From: Pedobacter sp. MC2016-24
GTDB taxonomy: Bacteria; Bacteroidota; Bacteroidia; Sphingobacteriales; Sphingobacteriaceae
NCBI RefSeq assembly: GCF_015223055.1
Contig: NZ_JADFBX010000002.1
Coordinates: 62,001 to 126,000 of the forward strand
Direction: 5' to 3'
Length of the DNA stretch: 64,000 bases
In this document: piece after piece, positions 8,639-17,303 of the stretch
Numbering within the stretch: position 1 is the stretch's first letter
Layout of the letters: the number at the start of each line of letters is the position of its first letter
Made by a program: the position numbers and the translations under genes
The notes under the pieces: model-generated
Databases searched by the model: none
Seen by the model: only the letters and a program-made list of their open reading frames with translations
Told to the model about the DNA's origin: nothing

Positions 8639-9735
8639 CGCTTTAACTCAATGCGTCCGTTTGCTGAAAATTCTAAATTGTGATTTGGAAAGTCCGCATT
8701 GGTCAGGGATGTAATCTTTTTATACGCTCCCGAATTTTCATCTAAAGTCAAGCCGTTCAGTTTATCCTGTTTTACAGAAACCACATCAGCATACAAAAAA
8801 TCTCCTTTACTGTTAATTTTCAGTTGCAGGAGTGGGGCAATGCCATTTGGTCCTTTGAGGCTAAACATGCCATAAGTACAAAAATTACCCAGGCTGTAGG
8901 CAATAAACTTATTTTTATAAACTTCGACAGCACGGGTCACATGGGGGCCATGGCCCAGAACAACATCGGCTCCGGCATCAATAACAGCATGCGCAAAGGC
9001 ATATACGTTGCCCCTGTTTTCCTGGTAAAAGATTTCGTTTTTTCTTGGAACGTGTTCAAATTTAGCGCCTTCTCCGCCACCATGAAAAGAAACAATCACG
9101 ATGTCTGCAAGTGTTTTTAGTCGTTTTACAAGGGCTACTGCGCTATCTGTTTTATTGATAGATACCGTGTTTTCATTTGGAGCGAAAGCACAGAATGCAT
9201 ATCTGACACTGTCTTTTTCAAATAAGGTAAAGGGATGGGATTGCAGGCCGGCATAATTGATCCCTAAAGAATCTAATATCTCTGTGGTTCTTGTCCTGCC
9301 TTTTAAGCCAAAATCACCTACGTGGTTGTTTGCAGTACTGAATAAATTAAATCCTGCTTTTTGAATAAGCCCTGCGTAGCGCTCAGGCATTCTGAAGGCA
9401 AAACAACTGTTGCTGTTCGGATCTTTACACTTGGTTGATTTTCCGCTATTTAAGAAGCAGCCTTCCAGGTTTCCAAATACAATGTCTCCCTTTAATAAGC
9501 TATCTACTTCCTTAAAGCTGTCCCGCGCATCATTTGGCGGCAGGTTAGATGCACTCGGATAGGCAGATCCGATCATAATGTCGCCAACGGCAACGATAGC
9601 CAAAGTATCCTTTTTGGGAAGAATAGGGCTGTCTATTTTAGCGGTCGGAAGCGGTGTGCTGGTTACGTTACTTGTGCAGCTAAATGCAATCAGCAGGGCT
9701 GCAATAACTAAAATGCCTGTAAATGAAAGCTTCAT
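8635..9735 (-). CDS. CapA-family (PGA_cap) metallophosphatase-like lipoprotein
   Basis: 366-residue protein with an N-terminal export signal ending in AFSC, a plausible lipid-attachment Cys at residue 20. The body is the bacterial capsule-synthesis CapA domain: VAVGDIMIGS near residue 50, FGNLEGC, FSTANNHVGDFG, VSFHGGGEGA and VLGHGPHVTR, the expected metal-binding Asp/Asn/His pattern of this calcineurin-like fold. Other capsule genes are absent nearby, so a polyglutamate capsule role should not be assumed. Its 3' end overlaps the convergent small membrane gene by 4 nt. Confidence 0.85.
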   Translation of the reverse strand: MKLSFTGILVIAALLIAFSCTSNVTSTPLPTAKIDSPILPKKDTLAIVAVGDIMIGSAYPSASNLPPNDARDSFKEVDSLLKGDIVFGNLEGCFLNSGKSTKCKDPNSNSCFAFRMPERYAGLIQKAGFNLFSTANNHVGDFGLKGRTRTTEILDSLGINYAGLQSHPFTLFEKDSVRYAFCAFAPNENTVSINKTDSAVALVKRLKTLADIVIVSFHGGGEGAKFEHVPRKNEIFYQENRGNVYAFAHAVIDAGADVVLGHGPHVTRAVEVYKNKFIAYSLGNFCTYGMFSLKGPNGIAPLLQLKINSKGDFLYADVVSVKQDKLNGLTLDENSGAYKKITSLTNADFPNHNLEFSANGRIELKR

Positions 9736-9744
9736 AGTGAAATC

Positions 9745-9774
9745 AAAAAAAAATCCTCCCAGTGATTGGGAGGA
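9745..9774 (-). terminator. terminator of the NlpC/P60 gene
   Basis: On the minus strand a stem of TCCTCCCA against TGGGAGGA (plus-strand arms 9754-9761 and 9767-9774) is followed by nine T residues. It lies 26 bp past the NlpC/P60 stop and just before the CapA-like start. Confidence 0.9.
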
Positions 9775-9800
9775 CTATATACTTATTAAACATGCGTTTT

Positions 9801-10355
9801 TTATTCCTGGATCAGATCGTCTTTCACTGCGTCCAAAATTCGGCCGCCTTTGTAAAAGTATCTGGAATAGTAAGGCTCATTCAGGTTGCTGATTACTACG
9901 CCACGTGAAGATGATGCGTGTGCAAAGCGATTGTCTCCTAAATAAATGCCAATATGTGTAATGCTTCTGCTTTTAATCTTAAAGAATACCAGATCTCCTT
10001 CTTTCAGCTCATCCTTTGGCAGTGGGTTTACCATGCTGAAGATGTCACGCGAATTGCGTAAGATCGTTGTGTTGAAAACTTTATCGTAGATCGCTTTTGT
10101 AAAAGCGGAACAGTCAATTCCTTTTTGTGTATTTCCCCCGAATCTGTATGGAGTTCCGATCCATTCGTAAATGAATTTATACAGTTTAACATTCGAAGTT
10201 GCATCTACAGCAACACCCATAACCTGGGAAAAATATTGGGAGGCCAGATTGTCTGGATCTGCTAATTTATTGGATTCTTTTGTTTTAGATTGTGCCATAG
10301 TAGCCGTTAAGCTGCACAAACCGATCAGGGTAGAAAACAAAAACTTTTTTATCAT
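9801..10355 (-). CDS. NlpC/P60 family cell-wall peptidase
   Basis: 184-residue exported protein with signal peptide MIKKFLFSTLIGLCSLTATMAQ. The NlpC/P60 domain has the catalytic Cys in GGNTQKGIDCSAFTK (about residue 82) and the catalytic His in ITHIGIYLGDNRFAHASS. The family hydrolyses peptide stems of peptidoglycan, typically D-Glu-mDAP bonds. It is monocistronic, with its own consensus promoter and terminator. No SH3 domain is present, so it is a minimal member. Confidence 0.92.
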   Translation of the reverse strand: MIKKFLFSTLIGLCSLTATMAQSKTKESNKLADPDNLASQYFSQVMGVAVDATSNVKLYKFIYEWIGTPYRFGGNTQKGIDCSAFTKAIYDKVFNTTILRNSRDIFSMVNPLPKDELKEGDLVFFKIKSRSITHIGIYLGDNRFAHASSSRGVVISNLNEPYYSRYFYKGGRILDAVKDDLIQE

Positions 10356-10427
10356 GTTATACTGTTAAGTTTGGGTATTGAACACTTACACTTAAACGTA
10401 CACCACTAGGGCTTATTGTTAGGAAGT

Positions 10428-10459
10428 CAAAACTATGTATTTTACAAATGTTATCCAAA
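10428..10459 (-). promoter_or_regulatory. complete Bacteroidota promoter for the NlpC/P60 gene
   Basis: Reading the minus strand, TTTG (10459-10456), a 20-nt spacer, then TAGTTTTG (10435-10428). Both boxes and the spacing fit the Bacteroidota housekeeping consensus. The leader would be about 65 nt. This is the best two-box promoter I found in the window. Confidence 0.75.
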
Positions 10460-10713
10460 TGTAATCTATTTTATGTTGAAAGTTATTAACATTTTGGCAT
10501 AAAACGCAAACATAGTTGTCCATATAACTTTCTGTTTTTGGCTTTTGCAAACAACTTATGATTGGTTTATGAAGAAGATGTTTGCTTTTAATTTGTTCAG
10601 ATCCGTCTATCTGTTCATATTGACTGAATTACGGCGGTCGGGCTGATATTTAAATTTATGTAACCTTAGTGTTCAAATTACAGCAATTGCTTCGATATAT
10701 TGCAATAAAAAAG

Positions 10714-10721
10714 TAGATTTG
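10714..10721 (+). promoter_or_regulatory. -7 promoter element for pdhA
   Basis: TAGATTTG fits TAnnTTTG, 28 nt before the pdhA ATG. A TTG at 10687-10689 is 24 nt upstream, slightly far for a -33 box. Confidence 0.45.
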
Positions 10722-10749
10722 CTCTTGTAAATAAAATCAACACCCAAAA

Positions 10750-11745
10750 ATGAGTGCAGTAGAAATAAATAAAGATACCTATTTGAAGTGGTTTGAGTCG
10801 ATGTTGCTGATGCGCAAATTCGAAGAAAAAACCGGTCAACTTTACGGACAGCAAAAAATTCGTGGTTTTTGTCATTTGTATATCGGTCAGGAAGCTGTTG
10901 TAGCTGGAGCAATCTCTGCTATGCAACAAGGTGATTCAATGATTACGACTTATCGTGATCATGCGCATGCACTTGCATTGGGCGTAAGTGCTGATAGTAT
11001 CATGGCAGAAATGTATGGTAAAGCTACTGGTTGTTCGAAAGGAAAAGGTGGCTCTATGCACATTTTTAGTAAAGAGCATCATTTTTATGGTGGTCATGGT
11101 ATTGTTGGTGGTCAGATTCCTTTGGGCGCAGGTATTGCTTTTGCTGAAAAGTATAAAGGTACAAGTAATGTGAACATCTGCTATATGGGTGACGGTGCAG
11201 TTCGTCAGGGTGCCTTGAACGAGGCATTCAATATGGCGATGCTTTGGAAACTTCCTGTAGTATTTGTTTGCGAAAACAATTTTTACGCCATGGGTACTTC
11301 AGTTGAGCGTACCACAAATATGACTGATATTTACAAAATTGGTTTAGGTTTTGACATGCCATGTGCTCCTGTGGATGGTATGGATCCGATTGCAGTTCAT
11401 AATGCAATGGATGAAGCCATTCAGCGCGCAAGATCTGGTGAAGGTCCAACCTTCCTGGAAATGAGGACGTACAGATATAGAGGCCACTCCATGTCTGATC
11501 CGGCTAAATACCGTACTAAAGATGAATTAGAAGAATATAAAGCTAAAGATCCGATTGAATGGGTTAAAGATGCTATTCTTAAAGAGAAATATGCAGACCA
11601 GGCCTGGATTGAAGAGATAGAGCAGAAGGTAAAACAAATTGTAGATGATTCTGTGAAATTTGCTGAAGAATCTCCTTGGCCAGACGCTGAAGAATTGTAC
11701 AAAGATATTTACGTACAGAAAGATTACCCATACGTACAGGATTAA
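10750..11745 (+). CDS. pdhA: pyruvate dehydrogenase E1 component, alpha subunit
   Basis: Thiamine-diphosphate-dependent decarboxylating subunit of the pyruvate dehydrogenase complex, forming an alpha2-beta2 E1 with PdhB. The 331-residue length is normal. Visible features are the N-terminal RKFEEKTGQLYGQQKIRGF segment, HAHALALG, the ThDP/Mg motif GDGAVRQGALNEAFNMA ending in CENN, and the phosphorylation-loop-like YRYRGHSMSDP. It lies 30 bp ahead of the E2 gene. The E1-beta gene is not next to it, so it must be elsewhere. Confidence 0.96.
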   Translation: MSAVEINKDTYLKWFESMLLMRKFEEKTGQLYGQQKIRGFCHLYIGQEAVVAGAISAMQQGDSMITTYRDHAHALALGVSADSIMAEMYGKATGCSKGKGGSMHIFSKEHHFYGGHGIVGGQIPLGAGIAFAEKYKGTSNVNICYMGDGAVRQGALNEAFNMAMLWKLPVVFVCENNFYAMGTSVERTTNMTDIYKIGLGFDMPCAPVDGMDPIAVHNAMDEAIQRARSGEGPTFLEMRTYRYRGHSMSDPAKYRTKDELEEYKAKDPIEWVKDAILKEKYADQAWIEEIEQKVKQIVDDSVKFAEESPWPDAEELYKDIYVQKDYPYVQD

Positions 11746-11775
11746 TTAACAACGCATTTCAATTGATATTATAGA

Positions 11776-13428
11776 ATGGCTGAAATAGTTAGAATGCCCA
11801 AAATGAGCGATACCATGACCGAAGGGGTGATGGCTAAGTGGCATAAAAAAGTTGGCGATAAAGTTAAAAGCGGCGATGTAATGGCCGAAGTGGAAACCGA
11901 TAAGGCGACCATGGACCTGGAATCATATTGGGATGGTACCATTCTTTACATTGGTGTAGAAGAAGGGAAAGCTGTTCCGGTTGATGCGATCATTGCTGTT
12001 GTAGGTAAAGAAGGTGAAGATTATAAAGCTGCCCTGGATGCTGAAGGTGGCGCTGATGCTGCGAAAGCAGAACAGCCTGCTGAAGAAAAACCAGTTGCAG
12101 CAAAAGAAGAAGCTGCTCCGGCTGCTGCTGGCTTAACAGATGCTGATATTGAGAAAATGGGTGTTACCGTAATCCGTATGCCTTTGTTAAGTGATACTAT
12201 GACTGAAGGCGTAATTGCCGAATGGCATAAAAAAGTTGGCGATAAAGTAAAAGAAGACGATATCCTTGCTGATGTAGAAACTGATAAGGCAACTATGGAA
12301 GTAATGGGCTATGCTGAAGGTACTTTATTACACATTGGTGTTGAAAAAGGTCAGGCTGCTAAAGTGAATGGAATTATGGCCATCGTTGGTCCTGAGGGAA
12401 CTGATATCAGTGCAATCCTTAAACAAGGCGATGCACCGGTAAAAGCTGCTGCTGATCAGAAATCAGATGCACCTGTGGCTGAAAAAGCAGCCCCGGTTGC
12501 TGCTGTTGCTGAAGAAGCTCCAGCTGCTTCAGGTTCTGATCGCGTAAAAGCTTCTCCTTTGGCTAAAAGAATTGCAAAAGATAAAGGAATTGACCTGGCC
12601 CAGGTTGCAGGTAGTGCTGATGGTGGACGTATCATTAAAAAAGATATCGAAAACTTTAAGCCGGCTGCGGCAGCTGCAAGTTCTGCACCTTCATCAGCTC
12701 CGGCTGCTGAAAAAGCGGCTCCAGTTATTCCTCAATATGTTGGCGAAGTGAAATTTACTGAGAAACCGGTATCGCAAATGCGTAAAGTAATTGCAAAACG
12801 TTTAGCAGAAAGCTTATTCACAGCTCCACATTTCTACTTAAATATTAGCATTGATATGGACAATGCAATGGCTGCGCGTACGGCAATCAATTCAGTTGCG
12901 CCGGTAAAAGTTTCCTTCAATGACATCATCATTAAAGCAGTTGCTGTAGCTTTAAAACAACATCCTGCTGTTAACTCTTCATGGCTTGGCGACAAAATCC
13001 GCTTCAATGAGCATACCAATATCGGTGTGGCAATGGCTGTAGAAGATGGCTTATTGGTTCCTGTAGTTCGTTTTGCAGATGGTAAATCGTTATCTCATAT
13101 CTCTGCAGAAGTTAAAGAATACGGACAGAAAGCAAAAGCTAAAAAATTACAGCCTGCAGATTGGGAAGGTTCTACCTTCACCGTTTCTAACCTGGGTATG
13201 TTTGGTATTGATGAATTTACATCAATCATCAATTCTCCTGATGGCGCAATTTTATCTGTAGGTGCGATACAACAAATTCCGGTGGTTAAAAACGGAGCCG
13301 TTGTGCCTGGTAATGTGATGAAGCTGAGCTTGGGTTGTGATCACCGCGTAGTTGATGGCGCTACAGGTGCTGCTTTCTTACAAACACTTAAAGGATTGCT
13401 TGAAGAGCCAATCAGATTATTGGTTTAA
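11776..13428 (+). CDS. pdhC: dihydrolipoamide acetyltransferase (PDH E2)
   Basis: Core acyltransferase that moves acetyl groups from lipoate to CoA. The 550-residue protein has two lipoyl domains, with lipoylated Lys in ETDKATMDLE (about residue 43) and ETDKATMEVM (about residue 175). An Ala/Pro-rich linker, a peripheral-subunit-binding domain (about 255-293, SPLAKRIAKDKGIDL) and the catalytic domain follow, ending with the active-site His in DHRVVDGATGAAFL. It is cotranscribed with pdhA and followed by two hairpins. E3 is not encoded nearby. Confidence 0.96.
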   Translation: MAEIVRMPKMSDTMTEGVMAKWHKKVGDKVKSGDVMAEVETDKATMDLESYWDGTILYIGVEEGKAVPVDAIIAVVGKEGEDYKAALDAEGGADAAKAEQPAEEKPVAAKEEAAPAAAGLTDADIEKMGVTVIRMPLLSDTMTEGVIAEWHKKVGDKVKEDDILADVETDKATMEVMGYAEGTLLHIGVEKGQAAKVNGIMAIVGPEGTDISAILKQGDAPVKAAADQKSDAPVAEKAAPVAAVAEEAPAASGSDRVKASPLAKRIAKDKGIDLAQVAGSADGGRIIKKDIENFKPAAAAASSAPSSAPAAEKAAPVIPQYVGEVKFTEKPVSQMRKVIAKRLAESLFTAPHFYLNISIDMDNAMAARTAINSVAPVKVSFNDIIIKAVAVALKQHPAVNSSWLGDKIRFNEHTNIGVAMAVEDGLLVPVVRFADGKSLSHISAEVKEYGQKAKAKKLQPADWEGSTFTVSNLGMFGIDEFTSIINSPDGAILSVGAIQQIPVVKNGAVVPGNVMKLSLGCDHRVVDGATGAAFLQTLKGLLEEPIRLLV

Positions 13429-13438
13429 ATCATAAATA

Positions 13439-13513
13439 AACCTGTTTGTTTTTGAACAGGTCATTCAAATTAGGAGAAGGTTGTCTGCCCATAAAGCAGA
13501 CAACCTTTTTTTA
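13439..13513 (+). terminator. tandem hairpins ending the pdhA-pdhC operon
   Basis: A first small hairpin (13439-13461, ACCTGTT against AACAGGT) is followed by a strong one: arm 13477-13488, loop 13489-13495, arm 13496 onward, then a T run. The second is a standard intrinsic terminator. Confidence 0.88.
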
Positions 13514-13528
13514 TGCGGCTTAGTTTTG

Positions 13529-13536
13529 TACTTTTG
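13529..13536 (+). promoter_or_regulatory. -7 promoter element 5 nt before hisS
   Basis: TACTTTTG fits TAnnTTTG and ends 5 nt before the ATG at 13542. Transcription would begin at or within the start codon, either here or at the second in-frame ATG (13548), predicting a leaderless mRNA. Confidence 0.55.
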
Positions 13537-13541
13537 CTGCC

Positions 13542-14924
13542 ATGTCAATGATCAAACCCACTTTAGCTAAAGGAACACGCGATTTCTCTCCACAGGAAAT
13601 GGTGAAACGCAATTATATTTTTGATACCATTAAGTCTGTATTTAAAAAGTATGGATATGCGGAAATCCAAACGCCTGCTATGGAGAATTTATCTACACTT
13701 ACAGGTAAGTATGGTGATGAAGGGGATAAGCTGATTTTTAAAATATTGAATAGCGGAGACTATCTGGCTAAAGTGAACCCCGAATTGCTGGCAGAAAAGA
13801 ATTCTAACGCGGCAACTGCATCAATTAGTGAAAAAGCATTACGTTATGATTTAACAGTTCCTTTTGCCAGATACGTGGTGATGCACCAGAATGAAATCGC
13901 TTTACCCTTTAAGCGTTTCCAGGTTCAACCCGTTTGGCGCGCAGACAGACCACAAAAGGGTCGTTATAGAGAATTCTATCAATGTGATGTAGACGTTGTC
14001 GGATCAGATAGTTTGCTAAATGAGGCTGAATTTATTCTGATTTATCAGGAAGCATTAAGCAACCTTGGCTTAAAAGACTTTAGCATTAAATTGAACAACC
14101 GTAAAATTCTATCTGGAATTGCAGAAGTTATTGGTAAGCCAGAATTGATTATAGACATGACTGTAGCCATTGATAAGCTGGATAAGATTGGCTTGGATGG
14201 TGTAAGTAAAGAGCTTCTGGATCGTGGATTTTCGGAAGCCGATATCGATCAATTGAAACCTGTGATCTTATTGCAAGGTAATAATGAAGAAAAGCTGACT
14301 AGTTTAAAAGATGTACTGGCAAAGTCTGAAACTGGTTTGAAAGGTATTGAAGAAATTGAAACGGTATTCAAATATCTGAATGCTTTGCTTAAAAATAATA
14401 CGACGCTAAAGCCGAAAGTGGAGCTTGACATTACACTGGCCCGCGGATTGAATTATTATACGGGCTGTATATTTGAAGTGAAAACAAATGAAGCTGCAAT
14501 GGGAAGCATTGGTGGTGGTGGTCGTTACGATGACTTGACCGGCATGTTTGGATTAAAGGGATTGACCGGAGTTGGAATCTCCTTCGGTGCCGATCGGATC
14601 TATGATGTACTCCTTGAGCTTAATCTTTTTCCTCAATATGCAGCAGCAGGTACTAAGGTGCTGATTAGTAATTTTGATGAGGAGGCTGAAATATACGCGC
14701 TGCCGGTATTACAGTTACTTCGTGACGCTGGAGTTGCCGCTGAACTTTATCCGGCCTCAGCGAAGCTTAAAAAGCAAATGAGTTATGCAGATGCGAAAAA
14801 GATTCCGTTTGTGATCTTAATTGGCAGCGATGAGATGCAAGGTGATGAGCTTACCATTAAAGACATGATGAGCGGTCAGCAGCAGAAGCTCAGTGCGGAA
14901 GCAATTGTAGCGCTACTGAAATAA
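13542..14924 (+). CDS. hisS: histidyl-tRNA synthetase
   Basis: Class II aminoacyl-tRNA synthetase charging tRNA-His. The 460-residue protein starts with the family signature KGTRDFSPQEM. Motif 2 is the FQVQPVWRADRPQKGRYREFYQCD region (given in part), the histidine-A loop is LARGLNYYTGCIFEV, and motif 3 is GVGISFGADRI. The C-terminal anticodon-binding domain begins near residue 365 (AAGTKVLISNFDEEA). ATG codons at 13542 and 13548 both fit; the -7 element position makes the second one just as plausible. Confidence 0.97.
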   Translation: MSMIKPTLAKGTRDFSPQEMVKRNYIFDTIKSVFKKYGYAEIQTPAMENLSTLTGKYGDEGDKLIFKILNSGDYLAKVNPELLAEKNSNAATASISEKALRYDLTVPFARYVVMHQNEIALPFKRFQVQPVWRADRPQKGRYREFYQCDVDVVGSDSLLNEAEFILIYQEALSNLGLKDFSIKLNNRKILSGIAEVIGKPELIIDMTVAIDKLDKIGLDGVSKELLDRGFSEADIDQLKPVILLQGNNEEKLTSLKDVLAKSETGLKGIEEIETVFKYLNALLKNNTTLKPKVELDITLARGLNYYTGCIFEVKTNEAAMGSIGGGGRYDDLTGMFGLKGLTGVGISFGADRIYDVLLELNLFPQYAAAGTKVLISNFDEEAEIYALPVLQLLRDAGVAAELYPASAKLKKQMSYADAKKIPFVILIGSDEMQGDELTIKDMMSGQQQKLSAEAIVALLK

Positions 14925-14958
14925 AATAAGCCTCGTTAATCATTTAACGGGGCTTATT
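14925..14958. terminator. bidirectional terminator overlapping the end of the SnoaL-like gene
   Basis: Arms 14925-14939 and 14944-14958 pair over 15 bp with one G-T wobble, loop TCAT. The right arm lies inside the last codons and stop of the SnoaL-like gene, so coding and terminator sequence are shared. Confidence 0.85.
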
Positions 14959-15414
14959 CATATAATTGTCCAGATTTTTTCTGGCCTTCGTCCTGATTTT
15001 ATTTTTTAAAAAACTCGTCCAACCCAATAGCAAACCAGTTAAGCCTAAAGCCTGTTTAGCCCAGGTGTAGAAATCAAAGTGATCCTGATGCGCAATGATT
15101 TTTCCGTTTTCAAGTACAAATGTAGCTTTGATTTTATTGAGCACCTTGTTACCTGTGCTTGAAAAAGTGTAATAAGCGTCCCATTCTGCAGTACCATCCT
15201 GCTGGCCTGCGATGATGTTTTTAAATTCGATACGCATGTCTTTTCCGCTTGCGAGGAGCATAGCCCACATCGAACGAACCTCTGGAGCATTCAGATTCTG
15301 AAATACAGGGTCACTAAACACGGCCTTGTCAGCATAGCAGTCTTGCATACCCTTTACATCTTTACGCTGAAAACAAGTGTAGAAATGATTAATTAGCGCT
15401 TCGTTGGTATTCAT
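14944..15414 (-). CDS. SnoaL-like / NTF2-fold protein
   Basis: 156-residue protein of the nuclear transport factor 2-like superfamily: NEALINHFYTCFQRKDVKGM at the start, AVFSDPVFQNL, WDAYYTFSSTGNKV and ATFVLENGKIIAHQDHFDFY. The final 30 residues are basic (KNKIRTKARKNLDNY). Members include polyketide cyclases, isomerases and many proteins without known activity, so no reaction is assigned. It lies downstream of an orphan response regulator on the same strand, 35 bp away. Confidence 0.8.
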   Translation of the reverse strand: MNTNEALINHFYTCFQRKDVKGMQDCYADKAVFSDPVFQNLNAPEVRSMWAMLLASGKDMRIEFKNIIAGQQDGTAEWDAYYTFSSTGNKVLNKIKATFVLENGKIIAHQDHFDFYTWAKQALGLTGLLLGWTSFLKNKIRTKARKNLDNYMNKPR

Positions 15415-15449
15415 TTGCTCTTATTTCTACTAAAATAAGCATAAGAAAT

Positions 15450-15845
15450 TTAATTATAGGTACGTCCTGCAAGTATTCCCTCAATCTGATCCAGCAGTTC
15501 ATCAATGTCGAAGGGTTTTGGCAAGAATCCATTTGGGATGAATTCACCATGCTGCACGTTTTGAGCAGTATATTTTGCGGAGATCATCAATACGGGTAAG
15601 CTTTCTGTTTCCGGATTGGTGCGTATTGCTTTTAAGAGCTCTCTTCCATCTCCATCTGGAAGCATAATGTCAAGAATCACCAGATCAGGCTTAATCAAGT
15701 CTATATGCCCGAGAATATCTGCTCCCTTACCAAATCCAGTAACTTTATAAGATTCACTTTGTAAAATAAGTGTGATTACATCTAAAATCGCATGATTATC
15801 CTCTATTACAAGTATGCTTTTATACCTCGTGGCGTCTGTTTCCAA
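15450..15845 (-). CDS. stand-alone response-regulator receiver
   Basis: 131-residue single CheY-like receiver. The acidic pocket is IEDNH near the start, the phospho-acceptor Asp is in PDLVILDIMLPDGDG (about residue 58), the switch Ser is in VLMISAK, and the Lys is in LPKPFD. There is no output domain and no kinase next to it, so it probably works in a phosphorelay or by protein contact. A -7 element lies 23 nt ahead of its ATG. Confidence 0.92.
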   Translation of the reverse strand: METDATRYKSILVIEDNHAILDVITLILQSESYKVTGFGKGADILGHIDLIKPDLVILDIMLPDGDGRELLKAIRTNPETESLPVLMISAKYTAQNVQHGEFIPNGFLPKPFDIDELLDQIEGILAGRTYN

Positions 15846-15867
15846 GTCCTTTTAATTTATTCTGCTG

Positions 15868-15875
15868 CAAATATA
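15868..15875 (-). promoter_or_regulatory. -7 promoter element for the receiver gene
   Basis: CAAATATA on the plus strand reads TATATTTG on the minus strand, matching TAnnTTTG, 22 nt before the ATG at 15845. Confidence 0.45.
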
Positions 15876-15989
15876 TTAAGTACTTTGGTCTGTTTAGCTA
15901 TTATTTAATTTTTATGAACAGATATATTGATTTTTCTAAGTTTTAAATATACCATCAGGTATAACAAAGTTTGCAAACTAAGATGCGTG

Positions 15990-17297
15990 CTAAACGGCCA
16001 ATGCATGTGGAACAAAAGTTTGCGTATTTACAGTAGCCCTAAGCTCATGTAAGATGGTATATAGCCCAAAATTTGTACGGTTTACGTAAATGAAATGTTT
16101 CACGCCGCGTGCTTGTTTAAACTCAGGCATTTTTGCGATTTTATCGCCATAAACGTACAGTTGCTGGAAAAACTCATCCTTACTGAAATCAAATGTTTCA
16201 CTGATATATGGTTTGGCAAATAACTCAATCATCTCCTTATAGGCAGTGTAATAGAATTCAATCTGGCGATCGTCATCGTCTTTATGAATCATATCCAATT
16301 GCCTGAAGGCCAAAATGGTTTGTGCTTTATCTTTCAGTACTTCAGTTGAAATTAAGGCAAAAAAAGGATAATAGAAGTCTTCCGGAAGTTCTTTAATGCA
16401 GCCAAAATCAATAACGCCAAGTTTCTGGTCAGCAGTAATCAGGAAATTTCCAGGGTGCGGATCCGCATGTACGGCACGTAGTTCATGTTGCTGGAAATTA
16501 TAGAAATCCCATAAGGCCTGGCCAATTTTATTACGGAACTCCTGGCTTGGGTTTGTTTTGAGAAATTCCTTCAGGTGGGTGCCTTCGATCCAGTCCATCG
16601 TAATGATTCGTTTTCCCGATAATGCCGGATAATACTTCGGAAATACAACATTATTTAAATGTTTGCAGGCCTCGGAAAATTCAATAGATCTTTTGACTTC
16701 CAGTTCGTAATCTGTTTCCTCTAACAAGCGCTCTTCAACCTCTTTGATGTAAACATTCAGATCCTTTTCACTCATCCCAAGTAGTCTGAAGGCAAAAGGC
16801 TTCACTAGTTTCAGATCAGAGGAAATGCTGTCGCCAACTCCTGGATACTGAATTTTAACAGCGAGTTTCTTTCCATTCAGTTCCGCTTCATGCACTTGTC
16901 CTATAGATGCTGCATTGGTAGAGCTCAATTTAAATTTGTCATAAATCTGCTCCGGGGTTTTTCCGAAATTCTTGCTGAAAGTTCTGACAATCAAAGGGCC
17001 TGACAGGGGTGGGGCATTGTATTGCGACTGTGTAAATTTGTCAATGTACGATTTTGGCAGAATATTTTTATCCATGCTCAGCATTTGCGCAATTTTCAAG
17101 GCGCTTCCTTTCAATTCGCTGAGTGATTTATAAATGTCTGTGGCATTATCTTCATTCAATTCATCACGACTTAATCCGGGGTTAAATAATTTTTTTGAAT
17201 AATGCTTGATGTAGTTACCTCCAATTTGAATACCAGTCTTTACAAACTTTGCCGATCGTTCAGTTTTGGTTACCGGAATACTCTTTTGTTCTTTCAT
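15990..17297 (-). CDS. ABC1/UbiB-family atypical kinase (AarF-like)
   Basis: 435-residue ABC1 kinase. Visible motifs are KGSALKIAQMLSMD (the KxGQ-type motif of this family, here KIAQ), the Ala-rich nucleotide loop AASIGQVHEAEL, the Lys in LAVKIQYPGV, the catalytic HADPHPGNF and the DFG motif in VIDFGCIKELP. Homologues support ubiquinone or other isoprenoid-lipid metabolism. Bacteroidota use menaquinone, so the substrate here is unknown. It forms an operon with a TetR-family regulator 6 bp upstream, whose control region carries a strong dyad. Confidence 0.9.
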   Translation of the reverse strand: MKEQKSIPVTKTERSAKFVKTGIQIGGNYIKHYSKKLFNPGLSRDELNEDNATDIYKSLSELKGSALKIAQMLSMDKNILPKSYIDKFTQSQYNAPPLSGPLIVRTFSKNFGKTPEQIYDKFKLSSTNAASIGQVHEAELNGKKLAVKIQYPGVGDSISSDLKLVKPFAFRLLGMSEKDLNVYIKEVEERLLEETDYELEVKRSIEFSEACKHLNNVVFPKYYPALSGKRIITMDWIEGTHLKEFLKTNPSQEFRNKIGQALWDFYNFQQHELRAVHADPHPGNFLITADQKLGVIDFGCIKELPEDFYYPFFALISTEVLKDKAQTILAFRQLDMIHKDDDDRQIEFYYTAYKEMIELFAKPYISETFDFSKDEFFQQLYVYGDKIAKMPEFKQARGVKHFIYVNRTNFGLYTILHELRATVNTQTFVPHALAV

Positions 17298-17303
17298 ACG
17301 CCC

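Larger units (their letters stand above)
10356..10749. other. 394-bp intergenic region between divergent NlpC/P60 and pdhA
   Basis: No credible coding frame. It holds the NlpC/P60 promoter (10428-10459, minus) and a probable pdhA -7 element (10714-10721, plus). A short inverted repeat, ATTGC (10686-10690) with GCAAT (10702-10706), lies just ahead of the pdhA element. Small minus-strand frames at 10673-10929 run into pdhA and look spurious. The middle part, about 10460-10680, shows nothing recognisable. Confidence 0.6.

Noticed and set aside
8635..9735. Naming the CapA-like protein a capsule enzyme.
   Set aside because: No polyglutamate or capsule genes are adjacent, and CapA-like domains occur in proteins without a capsule role.
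10686..10706. ATTGC/GCAAT dyad near the pdhA promoter as a PdhR-like operator.
   Set aside because: Arms are only 5 bp and no regulator gene is nearby.
10673..10929. Small minus-strand frames in the pdhA promoter region.
   Set aside because: They overlap the start of pdhA and its promoter; no signal or motif supports them.
15968..15979. 12-bp palindrome AGTTTGCAAACT near the end of the ABC1 kinase gene.
   Set aside because: It shares a core with the TetR dyad, but it lies after the kinase gene and 12-bp palindromes occur by chance. Not claimed as a second operator.
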